DNA from: a candidate division WWE3 bacterium
Lineage (GTDB): Bacteria > Patescibacteriota > WWE3 > UBA101185 > UBA10185
Assembly: GCA_020427865.1 (NCBI GenBank)
Contig: JAGQNX010000112.1
Span: forward strand, 1 to 7,315
DNA: 7,315 nt
Reading direction: 5' to 3'
Under the pieces are notes generated by a model. It searched no databases. It saw nothing but the letters and a program-made list of their open reading frames with translations, and had not been told where the DNA came from. How positions within the stretch are numbered: the stretch's first letter is position 1; each line of letters begins with the position of its first letter. A program made the translations under genes and the position numbers. Below are positions 6,873-7,315 of the stretch, piece after piece.

Positions 6873-7052
6873 TAGTTAAATATTAAAAGCGTATAAGCTT
6901 GGATTAATGTCACCAAGCAAGCTGTGGAAAGAAAGCATTATTGCAATTAGAATCCATCGGTTTACTCCGTTAAAAGTTAAATTAAGTAAATGAGAAGGTT
7001 GGTACCTTCTACTAGTTTAGTAGAAACCTCTCGGCGAAAGCCGAGATTTTTT
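6873..7052 (+). promoter_or_regulatory. second T-box-like riboswitch, upstream of the DUF1232 gene
   Basis: At 6992-7032 the RNA can form a T-box antiterminator. GAGAAGGU (6992-6999) pairs with ACCUCUC (7026-7032) with one bulged A. The 7-nt bulge UGGUACC lies at 7000-7006. An 8-bp helix UUCUACUA/UAGUAGAA (7007-7014 with 7018-7025) closes with a 3-nt loop. The last four bases of this fold (7029-7032) belong to the terminator hairpin, so the folds compete. An alternative 7-bp hairpin AGAAGGU/ACCUUCU (6993-7010) would instead put UGGU in its loop. The upstream part can form GCTTGG/CCAAGC (6897-6902 with 6913-6918) and other small helices, but I could not place a Stem I or specifier codon. UGGU implies a tRNA with discriminator A. 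The amino acid is unknown. The call rests on the antiterminator and terminator only. Confidence 0.72.
7029..7052 (+). terminator. intrinsic terminator of the second T-box-like leader
   Basis: TCTCGGC (7029-7035) and GCCGAGA (7040-7046) form a perfect 7-bp GC-rich stem with a GAAA tetraloop, followed by six T (7047-7052). Its 5' arm overlaps the 3' strand of the antiterminator. The hairpin ends only 12 bases before the ATG at 7059, so it could also hinder ribosome access. Confidence 0.9.
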
Positions 7053-7058
7053 GTTTTT

Positions 7059-7315
7059 ATGAATAAAGAAAAATTAATACAGTTTATAAAAGAAAATAAA
7101 TATCTAATTCTAGGATTAATTTATTTAATTAGTCCTATTGATATAATTCCAGATTTTTTGTTGCCCATAGGGTTTGCAGATGATTTATTTGTTGTTGTGG
7201 CCGCTTTGGCCTGGAAGTTTACTAAGTTTTATTTTAAAGAGCGTATATTAAATATTTTTAATTCTTCAGATGAAGAATTTAAGGGTGCTAAACAATCTCC
7301 CAATTCTGGGAATGT
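7059..7315 (+). CDS. DUF1232 (YkvA-like) protein, N-terminal part
   Basis: The first 85 codons are present; the gene runs off the right edge. The core YLISPIDIIPDF (22-33) followed by GFADDLFVV (38-46) is the DUF1232/YkvA signature (family: YL.SPiDliPDf....G..DD). Residues about 15-24 and 42-52 are hydrophobic, so it probably associates with the membrane as a helical hairpin; the charged tail from about residue 60 looks soluble. The molecular function of DUF1232 is not established. There is no Shine-Dalgarno sequence, because the terminator U-tract and a T-run fill the space before ATG 7059. Its transcript begins with a T-box-like leader, which would tie it to the charging state of some tRNA. 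It may be the first gene of an operon continuing beyond the window. Confidence 0.9.
   Translation, partial: MNKEKLIQFIKENKYLILGLIYLISPIDIIPDFLLPIGFADDLFVVVAALAWKFTKFYFKERILNIFNSSDEEFKGAKQSPNSGN

Noticed and set aside
6993..7010. GGTTGGTACC palindrome read as a tRNA T-arm or protein operator
   Set aside because: No acceptor stem, D-arm or anticodon arm fits around it, and the T-box antiterminator plus adjacent terminator explain the sequence better.
6464..7058. The structured intergenic region as RNase P RNA, tmRNA, SRP RNA or a tracrRNA
   Set aside because: None of the conserved cores of those RNAs was found on either strand, and there is no CRISPR array or cas gene nearby.

Overview
The window is AT-rich DNA that reads best as a piece of a Candidate Phyla Radiation (Patescibacteria) genome, or a close relative. 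The support is indirect. Coding is dense, Shine-Dalgarno sequences are weak or absent, and two genes start at GTG. There is also a large secreted beta-propeller protein whose blades carry the 'GQ..F...C....LCNP' signature, with a C-terminal dockerin, an architecture I associate with that group. The long ORFs read through under the standard genetic code. No rRNA, tRNA, CRISPR array or transposon is visible.

Left part (1-526, + strand). The window opens inside tsaD, the tRNA t6A-synthesis gene, whose last 139 codons are present. A hairpin plus T-run straddles its stop codon and is a likely terminator. The gap that follows holds a small cluster of DnaA-box-like sequences and a TTGACA promoter element.

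Middle (527-4753, + strand). A 191-residue DUF5343-family protein is followed after 12 bases by a 1212-residue exported protein. The large protein has a signal peptide, a CBM60-like carbohydrate-binding module, and a run of NHL-type beta-propeller blades. A galactose-binding-like domain is inserted in an early blade, and a type I dockerin closes the chain. It looks like a glycan-binding surface or secreted adhesin. The two genes probably share a transcript.

Right part (4745-7315). proS (prolyl-tRNA synthetase, full-length bacterial type with an editing insertion domain) lies on the - strand, and its end overlaps the propeller gene by 9 bases. Its leader of about 350 nt is a transcriptional T-box riboswitch. 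The canonical antiterminator with the UGGUACC bulge is exclusive with a 17-position terminator stem ending in six U. Back to back with it on the + strand is a second, shorter T-box-like leader. It also has a UGGUACC bulge and a terminator, and it precedes the start of a small DUF1232 (YkvA-like) membrane-associated protein that runs off the window. The two leaders are driven by divergent promoters whose -35 regions overlap. This twin T-box region is the most interesting part of the window: one arm has an expected target (proS) and the other an unexpected one. The specifier codon of neither leader could be assigned with confidence.
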